This document shows, piece by piece, positions 45,501 to 60,500 of a stretch of DNA of 64,000 nucleotides. The notes below the pieces were generated by a model. It was given only the letters and a program-made list of their open reading frames with translations, ran no database searches and had not been told where the DNA came from. Source of the DNA: Caprella mutica (Eukaryota > Arthropoda > Malacostraca > Amphipoda > Caprellidae); the NCBI GenBank assembly GCA_947561585.1, contig CANNZV010001048.1, positions 62,001-126,000 of the forward strand. The letters run 5' to 3'. Both the position numbers and the translations under genes were made by a program. The stretch's first letter is position 1. Each line of letters begins with the position of its first letter.

Positions 45501-48500
45501 ATAAATAGTAGTTGATGTTACATTTTGTCAAGCAAAAGAAAACCCTAAGTGCAATAAATTGGAATCTAGGAAATATACCTAAAGAAAAGAATTATCGTAC
45601 CATTCAAACCATTATATATTTGCAAAGTAGGAATTAACTCTAAAAAATCGTTCGCAAAACCCACCAACCAGACCACTAACCTAACGTCTCAGGGATTTCT
45701 GGGGGATTTTTCATGCTACCCATAAATCACACCCTATGCTAGAAAGTACAGAGTGCATAGCTCTAACTTACCAGGATGTTGTAAGCTACCAACAGCAGCA
45801 GCCATTGCTGCCGCAGCTGCTCCCTGCTGGTACTGCTGCTGTCTGATGACTGCTGCTTGTGCCTGAGACAGAGTCATGCTGCCTCCGTTCTGAGCAGCAG
45901 CTGCCGCAGCCAGAAGATTCGTTGTCGTGGGGTCTCCGTACATTTGCAGCTGAAAAGGAACAAAACGTTGCTAGTGGGAAAAATTAGTACTTGAAAAGAA
46001 AATGCTATGAGACCATCTCACAGAGTTGTACGAAAAAAAAATTGAGTTTATTTCAACATAATCAAATAGTGTATACAGCAATCTTGATTTTAAAATATCT
46101 GCCCAATGTTTGAGTTGGGTAAAAGTTGCTTAATTATTTGCAGGTAAGGACTAGATTTAACTTCTGATAGTGAGATGCAAAGGCTTACCTATGAACAGAT
46201 CTAAGAATACTAATCTCATCTACAGTTAGATTATAGAAATTCAAAAAGTTATCAGCGACCAAAAGCAAGTGATTTAAAATCACTGCGAAGTAACACCAAA
46301 TACAAAACACCAAAATAGGTTTTCTCCACCACAATTATTAACAAAACTAGTTTGGTATTAGTTTAAGTGGGTCTTAGGTTAAAATAATCACACGAATCAA
46401 GTTGAATCAGTAAAATCACCACTCTTAGATATAATTAAGCTACCGCCACTCAAAAGCAATGGAATTAGGAAAAGAAATCGTATAGGGAGAAGATAGAAAT
46501 CAAGACATTACATTTCACGAGAGCCAAACTTCAAAATGTTTATTGAAGAATAAGCTAAGCGAAACCAGACAAATTACTGATTTTGAGCCAAAAATAGAAG
46601 GTTCAATATGAATAGAACACACTGAGCTACTGTTTCAATGAAAAGCTGTCAAAGAGACTAGGGTAAGTTCTGAATTATTGGTCAGTTCCACATCTTCGGA
46701 TACTTAATAAATATATAATAATATAAATTTCATTTTGATTGGTATCCATGGACACCAATCAAAATGAAAGTTATACATTTTTTTCTAAGCGTTCGAAGAT
46801 GTGTAGCCGACTGATAATTCATAACTTATCCTAGCCAAAGCTAGAGTGGGTGTAAACTCACAGGATTATCCCATGCCTCTCTGATAGAGACTGTACCACT
46901 TGTGTGGGAAGGCTCCTCAGGGTTACTTAAAGGCCCACTCATGGCACTCTTAGTCCCCATATTATAGGGCAAACTATTGTCAACGTATTGGAAATACGGT
47001 ACACCCAGTTTGATTGTAGCCTGTCACGAGTATGCCAACAAAATCATGTACATAAAAGACATGCAATAATGAGCATCTTGGTGCATGAATTGCTATAGAT
47101 TTACACTGATACCTTCTCAAGTTCTAGGCAAGAAACTTAAAGAGTCAAAAGTAATTTGATAAAAGGCAAACAACTTGCAAATATAGATTATGCAGTGGAA
47201 AGAATCAATGGATTATATGATTTATATCTATTAATTATTTGAATAGCTATAAATAGATAAAAAGTTTTTAACACTAATGTTCTTAGCAAAGAAAGTATGT
47301 ACACAGTCAAGGCTAAATATAAGCAGGCTACTTTTAATGTTATTATATTAATTACTGGATGATACGCTTCGAATCAGTTGGGTGATAATATTCTGGTACT
47401 TTACACCACCTACTTTTGGACTAGGTACCATCTTTACTGTTTCAGAGAACTAAGAACTAGTGAGATAGGAATTATTTACCTCAGGTCTGTCCCATCCCAC
47501 TCCATCTCTTGTGCGATATCCCTGCGTCTTCTTCTTATTGCCATAGTCAGCAAACTTTACCAGAAGGGGCTCCTTGGAATTGGTCAACATCTTCTTATTG
47601 AAAACACGAATGACTTGTTCACACATCTCTTTAGTTTCTAGCCTGTGGAGAAGAACGTAATACATCAAACAATAACAAATGGCTAACAATGCAAATAAAT
47701 TAACCAAAACCAGCTCCATCAACTCATGTGATTGTAACGACAATGGCACGGTCATAAAATAACAACATTTTCAATGAATAAGTTAGCACCGCCTGAAAAT
47801 TCATCAAAGTCTACCTATAAGTTTTTCAGGCGAACTATATCAGAGATGCGTTGCTGTAGCTCTATCTAGTGTGTCGCAGTTATGCTATCATATGTTTATT
47901 TATAAGATATACTATATAATGATGTAAGGACACTCTGAAGACTTAAGAAATTGAGTTGGTGACTGACCTAGCAAAGCCCACGCCTCTAGATTGCACGTGA
48001 CTGTCCCTGAGTATTCTCGTGGAGATGACAGTAGCGTAAGGCTGCAGTAAGATTTCTAGCTCAGTCTCGTTCATTTCAGGGGGCAGATTGGCCAGGTACA
48101 GGTTGGTGGGGTCTTGTTCCTGCTGCTTGGCCATTTGCGCCTGAAAAGGTAAATCGATTGAGAAAACAACACCGCACCAGGCTGAAGGAATGCACTTCGC
48201 TTTACACAATCATCTTTATTCACAACTCAATGAACGGATTGCTAAAATAACACAAAAATAATTACTTTGTGGAGGAGAATATAAAGCGGAGTGCAACAGT
48301 ATTCCAATATATCAATGGTATAACAATAGCATGCGGTTATTTCATTCATATGTACATCTTTAAGATTAAGCTCTTAGTAACTAACAACAGGAAATCATTG
48401 GAATACCTACCATGCTTACCTGCAAATTGAAGCTAGAGCTTTGCAGAGAGCGCACAGCTTTCTCTGCCGACGCTGGGCTTTCAAAATCGACAAAGCCGTA

Positions 48501-51500
48501 CCCTACGATTCAAACTATCATCAGCACAATTGATATTCATGGAAACATTCATTCTCAGCTCAAATGAATAGTAATTCACCATTAGTATGTAAATATCAAT
48601 TATAGAACAGAGTAGCAAAATTAGTTACTATTTTCTGATTGAATTATATATGGTCATAATAATATGGCTAGTCCTGACTTACCTTTACACTTGTTGGTAG
48701 TTTTGTCTAAAATAGCCTTAGTAGAAATGATGTTGCCAAACCTGAAAAGAGAAGGACATAATGCAACAAACAATATCAAAATACTAAATAACAATTCAGT
48801 CCATCATTAACGCATATTCTCTAAGAGTATTTTCGGTAGCTACATACTTTTTGCACATGGACACCAAGTCCTTGTCTGTTGTCTCTGGGGGCAGACCACG
48901 GATATAGAGGTTGGTCTGGGACAAGCACTCTTCCCCCGTGTGTATGGGGGAGGAGAAGTCTCTTCCTCCCACCCCCATGGAGGCGGAGGAAGTGTGTGGC
49001 GGTGTCGTTTGCTGTTGAGGAGGAGATCCCCCGGTCATGGTGGCTACAAGGGGGGCGTTACTACTGCTACTTGAATAACTCTGAGGGAGGAAGAATCTAT
49101 AAGTAACATCATTTTCTAATTTTTAGTTATAAATCTTAGTAACATAACCAAATGAGAGATAGTCAATAGTCATACAAAACTATATAGGGGAAGTTGCGAA
49201 ATGTCAGTCAGTGTCACATCATCGGTCATCTAAGAAAAAATAATAAAATAATTATAATTTAATACTAATTTGAACCCATGATACTGGCAGGTATCATGGA
49301 TACAATTAAATTATATAGATTTTTCTTATATGACCGAAGATGCGACACCGACCGATAAATCGTTACTTACACTACTCTATTTTACACTGTAGTTTATAAA
49401 GACGATATTATGGCACAATTTTATTAAATTTATTAACCGATTGCCATCTATTCATCTACAATGAATAGATGAATTGTGTACAAAATAGTTGTTGGTGCAA
49501 AATAATTTGAAATGATTCAAGTACTCATTACTCACCAGGAGAAACGGATACATATCACAACTTCAGAATCTAATATTCTAGCTTTGGTTCTTTTGCTAAA
49601 AGTAATTGATCAGTAGGAATCACTAAATTATATCACAGTTTATAGTCGGAATGATCAAGGAATGGAGAAGAAACTAAATTTATCTTGACTTTACTAAATA
49701 TTTACATAAGTTCAAGAAAGCTAATTCTCAATCAGTTCATCATCTATAAAAACACTGTAATACCACTTCACTGGAAATGCAAGTTAGAATTTATTACAGT
49801 ACATCGAAAACACGACTGCAATGCGAAAAGAAGACAGACTGACTGTTCGATATCACCAACTCCATCTAGACCAGAAATGTCAAAAACAGAAACTGAACCT
49901 TGCTGCGAAAAAGAGACAACTAGAAATCATTACCACAAGAAATATAACTCACCAACTTCAGAAGATAGAAAGGACCTAACAAACGAAGAGTTCAGCCACA
50001 AATAGAACTACAACCAACTACCAGTGACTATATAGGCAATAGTAGCGTGATTATCGTGACAGATAGCGCTGTGATAAGCAGATCCTTTTTATTGTGTCAC
50101 TATCTACTCTGATTACCAGAGTAGATAGCTAATGAGTTACATACACCATTGTTAGGCAGATCTGTGGAATAGATCCATTTTGAAGTCCACAATTACAGTG
50201 CTATTTCTAGCCTATCTAACTACTGCCGTAGATGATTTGTATAGTCACACAGATTGGTGAACAGGTTCTTATGTATTGATATCGTATGATGGGATAAATT
50301 ACGAATTATCGGTCAATTTCACATCTTCGGTCATATAAGAAAAAAAATTGACCGATAATTCGTAAGTTATCCTAGATACCTTATATCATATTAGATGGAT
50401 GTGAAGGAGAGATAAATTAATGCATTTAGAAGTAAATTTTAAAATAGATAAATGTTTAATGTTAATATTAGCGGTATATATATAATGGTATAGCTATATC
50501 ATGTAGTTCGTAATCAGGTATGCATAAATAAAGGTATTGATCAGTAACCCTTTATCGTTTTGACATTTAATGAGTCACATAACAAAATATGGTAACAAGT
50601 ATTGTTACATAATGAATGGATTATCAATGAACTTTCAATAAAGTATTTTTTAGAAATAAATTGATGATAATGTGATGAACATGAACCGTAAAAAGAAAAT
50701 AACATAATTATGAAAGTGAGTAGAGAAAATTGATAAGATTTAGAAGACAAAGTAAGAATACATTAAATGACCTGTTCTTACATCAAACTCTTATTAGCCA
50801 CAAAATGAATTGCCACGTATTATTAACAACGAAAATAATAATTCTAGATCAATGAATTCTAATTTGCACAACCTTATAAAATAATCCTCGTATGAAAACT
50901 AACATTAGTATTCGAATTGAAAAGAAAATTTACATTAGAGAGGTGAATAAATCAATGAATTATATTAGAATATCTTTAAATATCTAAAGGTCACAATAAC
51001 ATCGGAAAGGTGAGCAATGAAATATTCATAACGTTATGAAGCTACCAACCAAGCTTTTCCTCTAATTTAACAGATGTATCTTAAAGAGGCTTCAATAGCT
51101 TTAATTATAGCTGATAAAGATCGACCAATTTAGGTTTCAATTAACATTAGGACTATCACAATTAAAGAACAAAAACATATCGGATATCAGAGTCACGCAT
51201 AATCAGATATACTAATTACATCACATACAAATTAATTGGTATACTAGTCAAATAATCAAGATTACCATTATAGCTAATCATTTGATATCATCTTTATCAG
51301 AGTAACATGAAGAATGTAGTACAAAATGTATTTGGAATACATACCAGAACCAAAGGCCATATCGTTGACGTCAAAAGGAAACTAAATAAAAGGGACTGGA
51401 AGAAGCAGTCAGAAATGAAAGTGGCTCCATGAACAAGGTCAACTACTACTGTCTGTGACTACCTCATGGACGCAGAAAAGCTACTCCGTGAAAGCAGTCA

Positions 51501-54500
51501 CTTACCAAGGAATGTGACGAAAAGGGACACAAGAACCGATGACTGCACTCACACATGGAAGAGGAAAATGAAGAGGTGATAGTAAATGAAGCCTACGAGT
51601 CTACCTAACACAAAAATCTTCTACCTTATAGTTGAAGAGCATAAGCCTAGCGCTATCATCTAAAACTGCAAGTAGCGTTACAAATATGATAAACATAGTG
51701 AAATGAAAAATACAAACATATAATCAAAATTACAACAGTTTAGGCTTTAAGTTTAGGTGACCAAGGGACGCCACCCCCTTCTCTTCCATTCACCACACAG
51801 CTTTATGCCTGGGGGCTATGATATGCTAAATGGTAATATGTCAAGTAAAGGTTATTGTATATATACGAAGATTCATTTAAACTAAATATATTAAAGCAAA
51901 CTAAAATAATAATCAGAAAATATTACATACATCTCGTTGACAATGTACTAGAGATGTAATATTTTCATTATACAAAAGCAATGGTAACTATTCGCTTGCC
52001 ATTGGCAGCATATTGAATACACGGAAAATAAAGGACTTTTAGCACTACAATTCAAACTAGAACGAGTATTCGTAGAGCGCATATCTTCGCCACCGCATTC
52101 AATCGATATTGACCATTTCGTGACCTTGACCTTTGACCCGATTACTCCCAAAATCTAATCAAATAGCTCCTGGATAATGAATAATCGTCCTACAAAATTT
52201 CATGCAACTTGGTCGAATACTTTTGAGTTATGTGAATAATAATATTATGTATACAAATAAAAAAATAAAATCCGATTAAAACATAACCTTCAGCAATTTT
52301 GCGAAGGTAAGAAAATTGCCGATGAGAACATAATGTTCCACAGCATAACCCTAACTTACCTACCACAGACAAACGAAATCCTTTCAGAGTAAACTATAGT
52401 CAATAGCTAACCAGCTGTATTTAGTCATACATTTCTGAATGCTTTTAGAAGAAGTAGGAAAAACCAAGAACCCCAGCACTGCAGATACAGTGCTGAGGTG
52501 CTACAACGTATTTCAGCACTGCAGATACAGTGCTGAGGTGCTACAACGTATTTCAGCACTGCAGATACAGTGCTGAGGTGCTACAACGTATTTCAGCACT
52601 GCAGATACAGTGCTGAGGTGCTACAACGTATTTCAGCACTGCAGATACAGTGCTGAGGTGCTACAACGTATTTCAGCACTGCAGATACAGTGCTGAGGTG
52701 CTACAACGTATTTCAGCACTGCAGATACAGTGCTGAGGTGCTACAACGTATTTCAGCACTGCAGATACAGTGCTGAGGTGCTACAACGTATTTCAGCACT
52801 GCAGATACAGTGCTGAGGTGCTACAACGTATTTCAGCACTGCAGATACAGTGCTGAGGTGCTACAACGTATTTCAGCACTGCAGATACAGTGCTGAGGTG
52901 CTACAACGTATTTCAGCACTGCAGATACAGTGCTGAGGTGCTACAACGTATTTCAGCACTGCAGATACAGTGCTGAGGTGCTACAACGTATTTCAGCACT
53001 GCAGATACAGTGCTGAGGTGCTACAACGTATTTCAGCACTGCAGATACAGTGCTGAGGTGCTACAACGTATTTCAGCACTGCAGATACAGTGCTGAGGTG
53101 CTACAACGTATTTCAGCACTGCAGATACAGTGCTGAGGTGCTACAACGTATTTCAGCACTGCAGATACAGTGCTGAGGTGCTACAACGTATTTCAGCACT
53201 GCAGATACAGTGCTGAGGTGCTACAACGTATTTCAGCACTGCAGATACAGTGCTGAGGTGCTACAACGTATTTCAGCACTGCAGATACAGTGCTGAGGTG
53301 CTACAACGTATTTCAGCACTGCAGATACAGTGCTGAGGTGCTACAACGTATTTCAGCACTGCAGATACAGTGCTGAGGTGCTACAACGTATTTCAGCACT
53401 GCAGATACAGTGCTGAGGTAATGCAACGTATTTCAGCACTGCAGATACAGTGCTGAGGTGCTACAACGTATTTCAGCACTGCAGATACAGTGCTGAGGTG
53501 CTACAACGTATTTCAGCACTGCAGATACAGTGCTGAGGTAATGCAACGTATTTCAGCACTGCAGATACAGTGCTGAGGTGCTACAACGTATTTCAGCACT
53601 GCAGATACAGTGCTGAGGTGCTACAACGTATTTCAGCACTGCAGATACAGTGCTGAGGTAATGCAACGTATTTCAGCACTGCAGATACAGTGCTGAGGTG
53701 CTACAACGTATTTCAGCACTGCAGATACAGTGCTGAGGTGCTACAACGTATTTCAGCACTGCAGATACAGTGCTGAGGTAATGCAACGTATTTCAGCACT
53801 GCAGATACAGTGCTGAGGTGCTACAACGTATTTCAGCACTGCAGATACAGTGCTGAGGTAATGCAACGTATTTCAGCACTGCAGATACAGTGCTGAGGTG
53901 CTACAACGTATTTCAGCACTGCAGATACAGTGCTGAGGTAATGCAACGTATTTCAGCACTGCAGATACAGTGCTGAGGTGCTACAACGTATTTCAGCACT
54001 ACAGATACAGTGCTGAGTTGCTACAACGTATTTCAGCACTACAGATACAGTGCTGAGGTGCTACAACGTATTTCAGCACTGCAGATACAGTGCTGAGGTA
54101 ATGCAACGTATTTCAGCACTGCAGATACAGTGCTGAGGTGCTACAACGTATTTCAGCACTGCAGATACAGTGCTGAGGTAATGCAACGTATTTCAGCACT
54201 GCAGATACAGTGCTGAGGTGCTACAACGTATTTCAGCACTGCAGATACAGTGCTGAGGTAATGCAACGTATTTCAGCACTGCAGATACAGTGCTGAGGTG
54301 CTACAACGTATTTCAGCACTACAGATACAGTGCTGAGTTGCTACAACGTATTTCAGCACTACAGATACAGTGCTGAGGTGCTACAACGTATTTCAGCACT
54401 GCAGATACAGTGCTGAGGTAATGCAACGTATTTCAGCACTGCAGATACAGTGCTGAGGTGCTACAACGTATTTCAGCACTACAGATACAGTGCTGAGGTG

Positions 54501-57500
54501 CTACAACGTATTTCAGCACTGCAGATACAGTGCTGAGGTGCTACAACGTATTTCAGCACTGCAGATACAGTGCTGAGGTAATGCTACGTATTTCAGCACT
54601 GCAGATACAGTGCTGAGGTGCTACAACGTATTTCAGCACTGCAGATACAGTGCTGAGGTAATGCAACGTATTTCAGCACTGCAGATACAGTGCTGAGGTA
54701 ATGCAACGTATTTCAGCACTGCAGATACAGTGCTGAGGTGCTACAACGTATTTCAGCACTGCAGATACAGTGCTGAGGTGCTACAACGTATTTCAGCACT
54801 GCAGATACAGTGCTGAGGTGCTACAACGTATTTCAGCACTGCAGATACAGTGCTGAGGTAATGCAACGTATTTCAGCACTGCAGATACAGTGCTGAGGTG
54901 CTACAACGTATTTCAGCACTACAGATACAGTGATGAGGTAATGCAACGTATTTCAGCACTGCAGATACAGTGCTGAGGTAATGCAACGTATTTCAGCATT
55001 ACAGATACAGTGCTGAGGTGCTACAACGTATTCCAGCACTGCAGATACAGTGCTGAGGTGCTACAACGTATTTCAGCACTACAGATACAGTGCTGAGGTA
55101 ATGCAACGTATTTCAGCACTGCAGATACAGTGCTGAGGTGCTACAACGTATTTCAGCACTACAAATACAGTGCTGAGGTAATGCAACGTATTTCAGCACT
55201 GTAGATACAGTGCTGAGGTAATGCAACGTATTTCAGCACTGCAGATACAGTGCTGAGGTGCTACAACGTATTTCAGCACTGCAGATACAGTGCTGAGGTG
55301 CTACAACGTATTTCAGCACTACAGATACAGTGCTGAGGTAATGCAACGTATTTCAGCACTGCAGATACAGTGCTGAGGTGCTACAACGTATTTCAGCACT
55401 ACAGATACAGTGCTGAGGTAATGCAACGTATTTCAGCACTGCAGATACAGTGCTGAGGTGCTACAACGTATTTCAGCACTACAAAACAATTTATTTGCTG
55501 GAAGACCGAATCAAGCGACACGGTAAGACACAGCCGACCAGTAATACTTCTAATTTGATTTACAAACAGGACTATTCAATGGCAAATGCACGAATATGAT
55601 TTAAATAGAAAAAACGGACGAGTGTTGTATTTTTGACTAATGGTTCCATTGAAACATACCACCAGGTGCTGCAGTTGTGTGTGAAGCTGTCCACACGAAG
55701 AGGCAGCATGACTGATGACACAGTGAGTGAGAACTGCAGAGGCAGTTGTAATCAGTGCAGTAGATAAGGCTTATCTGATAAGCTATGGGTGTTAATAACT
55801 CTCAATTTGCAATGACAGTTCTGGGAAAGTGACTAGCTAAGGTAGGGACAACAGAATTTAATTAAATGCAGCCATAAATACGAAGAACTAAAGAGTTGGT
55901 ACAAAGGGAGCTGATAAAAGTATCACAGTGAAGAGATAACCCTTAGAGAGAACTAACAACATCACTAACACTTGCTTCATTCACTTTCCTTAACCCACAC
56001 ACATACCGGACATCATAACATCACCACTGCATTTTACACGCTAATTAAGGCAGCTATTGAAGTGCATAGATAACATTGGATATGTGAGAGCTACAGGTTA
56101 ACACATAAGACAGAGAGAGAGAAAGAGAGAGATAAGTGAATAATGAACATGTCTAAACGACAACACTAGTGCAAGCACGTGACTGTATACGATGATGGTG
56201 AGTTGTACATGTTTGCCAGTGCGTTGTGTACATGTTTGCCAGTGCGTTGTGTACACGTTTGCCAGTGCGTTGCATCTTTTACAGGTATTTCCTAGAGTAG
56301 ATGAGCTACCAATATTGAGAGACGTTTGCTTCATTGCTTTCACAGAAAATATACAAACACGAACACAAACTGATGATACATAAAAACAATTAAAGAAAAT
56401 CACATCATTTATCTATCTTAAATTATTTAATTTCCACACAATTTACCTCATGTATCTAGTTTAGTTTTGCTGCCTTCAATTAGTGAGGAAAATGTGATTA
56501 GAATGAGATGTGATGTCATCAAATTGCAACTCAATGGCGCTTGCTAAGAAGTTTATCAAGTAGAAAGGACTACCCTGTTAGTGATTTAGTAAATGTTAAG
56601 CGAGAGAATGTTTAAAAGTGAAGAACGTACCTTAACTATGACAGTTTGTTGCAGCAATTACTCTCACAACCAACTTAGAACAACTAACACCAACAACTGA
56701 GCATCACTTACTGCTGAAATAATGAACATTACACCATCACTCTTACGTCACACTAGGGTAACTTACGAATTGTCAGTCACTTCCACATCTTCGATTATGC
56801 AAGCAAAAAACTACTTAATAATATTTATTATATTTTAATTGGTATCCATGATAACTGCAGGTAGTAATATGGATATAAATTGAAATAAAATACTAATTGT
56901 TATAACGTTTTTCTTATATGACCGAAGATGTGGAAGTGACCGATACTTCGTAAGTTACCCTAGGTACCAACGTACCAAACACTATCAGCACTGTACGTTC
57001 TTACAGATTCATGTCTGCAGCCCTTTGGAAACCTGAAAGATTGTTAGAATAACAGAGTGAGTGGCAGTACGTTGTTCTCGCTAGTTACGTACTGGGTATT
57101 TTAACGCAGTGATTCACCATCAAACGATGCACAAACGTACCTAAACGTCATAGAACATACACTCCATTTAATGAATATTAAAAACTACACTGTTATGATA
57201 GAGACGAACCGTTGCAATATCAGTTAGGCAAGGCAAACTACCGGTACTGACAGTATCGGTTATTTTATGCAGTATCGGAAACAGACGGATTGTATTTCAA
57301 TGAGGAAAAATAAGCGTAAATTTACACAGCAACAAAGTTGCATGAAATATAAACTTATTTTAATGTTATGATGTAGCTATACAATGTAATTAATTTTCAG
57401 AGTTTAGATAAATAAGAACTGAATATAACTATTGTAATCAATTTAGTAGAAATTAGTCAGTAGAGCACAACGAAGTCCAAATAATGAATTACACGAGAAA

Positions 57501-60500
57501 ATATAAGGTGTATAATTAAATTACTAGGGGTTTAGCTTCTCTTTCGGAACAAAAGGCCATATCGCTGATGTCAAAATAGAATTAAATACAAGGGAATAAG
57601 CAGTCAGAGAGGAAAATTTCTCGATGAACAAAGTCACCTACCACCAATCAGTGACAAAGCTCATGTATGCACAAAAGCTACACAGTGAATATGACGAAAA
57701 GGGACACAAGCACCAGCGACTGCACTCACGGATAGAAGAGGAAAATGAAGAGGTGATAGTAACACTAAATCTAAGGACCATTATATACAAGCAGATAACA
57801 CGCCGCGTTTTTACCGCCCTGTCAATTTATCACGATTCAATGAATGGAAAGAAAATTTACATCCTATACTAGTGTTTCTACCGCCTTCCATTCATTTAAC
57901 CGTGGAAGGCGTAAACTGGGCGGTGAAAACGCGGCTTCTTATCTGCTAATATAGAATGGGCCTAAGACCTCGTAGTTGAAGAGCATAACCCTAGCGCTAT
58001 CCTCTAAAACTGCAAGTAGCGTTAAAAATGATAAACAGGTGAAAATTAAAAAAATACATAATCCAAATTACAACAGTTCGGGGCCTAAGGGACGCCTCCC
58101 CTTTTCTTCCATTCACAACAGATAGCTTTATGAATTATGGTAAAAGCCCCTGGGGGCTTATAAATGTACAAGGTGTGGAGGAAATATTTGTACTTTCAGT
58201 TATTGGGAAACAAAAAACAAACACAAACAAGAATACATTATGAAACATTTATCGTCCATATAGACTTAAATAACTTGAAATAATCACACTATCATGAAAA
58301 AAAAACAATAGATTCGCAGTTTAACTTAAGAATCATTCATGGTGTAAAAAGAGACTGTTCAAAACCTCTTTACCTCAAATTTCACAATGAATAGAAAGAT
58401 TTTAATAGAATCAAAGTATGGATTTACTCTAATTTTACCGTTCATGGATGTTTATTGTTCAGATGTAACTAAACAATAGTTTAACAGGTGAACAGGAAGT
58501 GCCAGTTTTTACCTGTTAGAGCGAGAACCTGTAGATAGTCTATGCATCATTTACTAACTACCTATATTATTATTTTCGAGGTTTAAAAGTTGTCCCTTCT
58601 TCTACGAGGTGATCCAAAGAGACATGAAAAGACGAAGGCCTCGTAGAAGAGAGGACAGTGAAAGTACGCTCCATGCACTAAGTCGACTACTCGGCCACCA
58701 CAGGTAACTGTGTCGACCTAGCGCATGGATGGCAAGAATAGACACCATGGATAAAAGCCATACACAGTCAGTCTGCTTACCCATGGATATAGCAAGGCAG
58801 AAAGAAGAAATAATAAGAAGAAATTAAGGAAAGATACAAAGGGAAGCTGAAGTTAAGGGGCGCCAGACTAAACAAAACCTAAAATATAACAAAAAGAAGG
58901 CCTACCTAGATGTAGCCTCGGGACACCACTCTCATCCCCATCACTCACCACTCTCATCCCCATCACTCACCACTCTCATCCCTGTCACTCATCACTGTAG
59001 CCTCGGGACAATGGGGGGGGGGGGGGGGAATCGACCATAATGTTTCAAACCCCTAGTCACTCAGTCACTAACTACCTGTAGAGAGACTATCAACTCAGTC
59101 ACTAACTACCTGTAGATAGACTATCAACTCAGTCACTAACTACCTGTAGAGAGACTATCAACTCAGTCACTAACCACCTGTAGATAGACTATCAACTCAG
59201 TCACTAACCACCTGTAGATAGACTACCAACTCAGTCACTAACCACCTGTAGATAGACTACCAACTCAGTCACTAACCACCTGTAGATAGACTATCAACTC
59301 AGTCACTAACTACCTGTAGATAGACTATCAACTCAGTCACTAACTACCTGTAGATAGACTATCAACTCAGTCACTAACTACCTGTAGATAGACTATCAAC
59401 TCAGTCACTAACCACCTGTAGATAAACTATCAACTCAGTCACTAACCACCTGTAGATAAACTATCAACTCAGTCACTAACCACCTGTAGATAGACTATCA
59501 ACTCAATCACTAACCACCTGTAGATAGACTATCAACTCAGTCACTAACTACCTGTAGATAGACTATCAACTCAGTCACTAACTACCTGTAGATAGACTAT
59601 CAACTCAGTCACTAACTACCTGTAGATAGACTATCAACTCAGTCACTAACCACCTGTAGATAGACTATCAACTCAGTCACTAACCACCTGTAGATAGACT
59701 ATCAACTCAGTCACTAACCACCTGTAGATAGACTATCAACTCAGTCACTAACCACCTGTAGATAGACTATCAACTCAGTCACTAACCACCTGTAGATAGA
59801 CTATCAACTCAGTCACTAACCACCTGTAGATAGACTATCAACTCAGTCACTAACCAAACTCCGGTTTGTGGTGTACCACGTGACTGGGACATTCGATACG
59901 AAAAGGCAGGCGTGAAATAGAGAGTAACTCGATCTACTCTCTACAATGGGGAGTAACTCTGTCTACTCTCTACAATGGGGAGTAACAATCTCCATTGTGG
60001 AGAGTACATACAAGTACTACTTTGAAGTAATTCGCACTAATTTCTAAAAGATGAACATTTTCAGTAAAAATCATTTACTACTAGTAATTGCCTAGAACTA
60101 AGGACTAGCAACAATTGCCTACAGTAGAGCTCGTCTTATTTATTGCCTAGCAGTTTGTTTTATAGCGAGTAGTGTATTGGTAGTCAGTTTCACTGCTAAT
60201 CACCAGTAACTGATGAAATGAAGGGTTCTAAATAGAATTAAAATGTGTGCACAGATATACGAGTGTACACATTATATACCAATGCAAAGAAACATCACTA
60301 CATGCTCTAGGTAGCAATGTAGGCTAAGTTACGAATTATCGGTCGGTTTAACATCTTCAGTCATATAAGAAACAGTGATATAATTATAATAAAATGCATA
60401 TAATAATAATTATATGTTTTTCTTATATGACCGAAGATGTGAGACCGACCGATAAATCGTAAGTTACCCCAATATACTCACTCACTTGTATCCGAGTAAG

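Noticed and set aside
47450..47755. 101-codon ORF as a stand-alone gene
   Set aside because: Its middle is the shep RRM2 exon; the ends run into intron past clear splice sites.
52473..55480. CRISPR-like regular array with a palindromic repeat
   Set aside because: Units are directly tandem with non-unique interunits, in an animal intron, and no cas genes are present.
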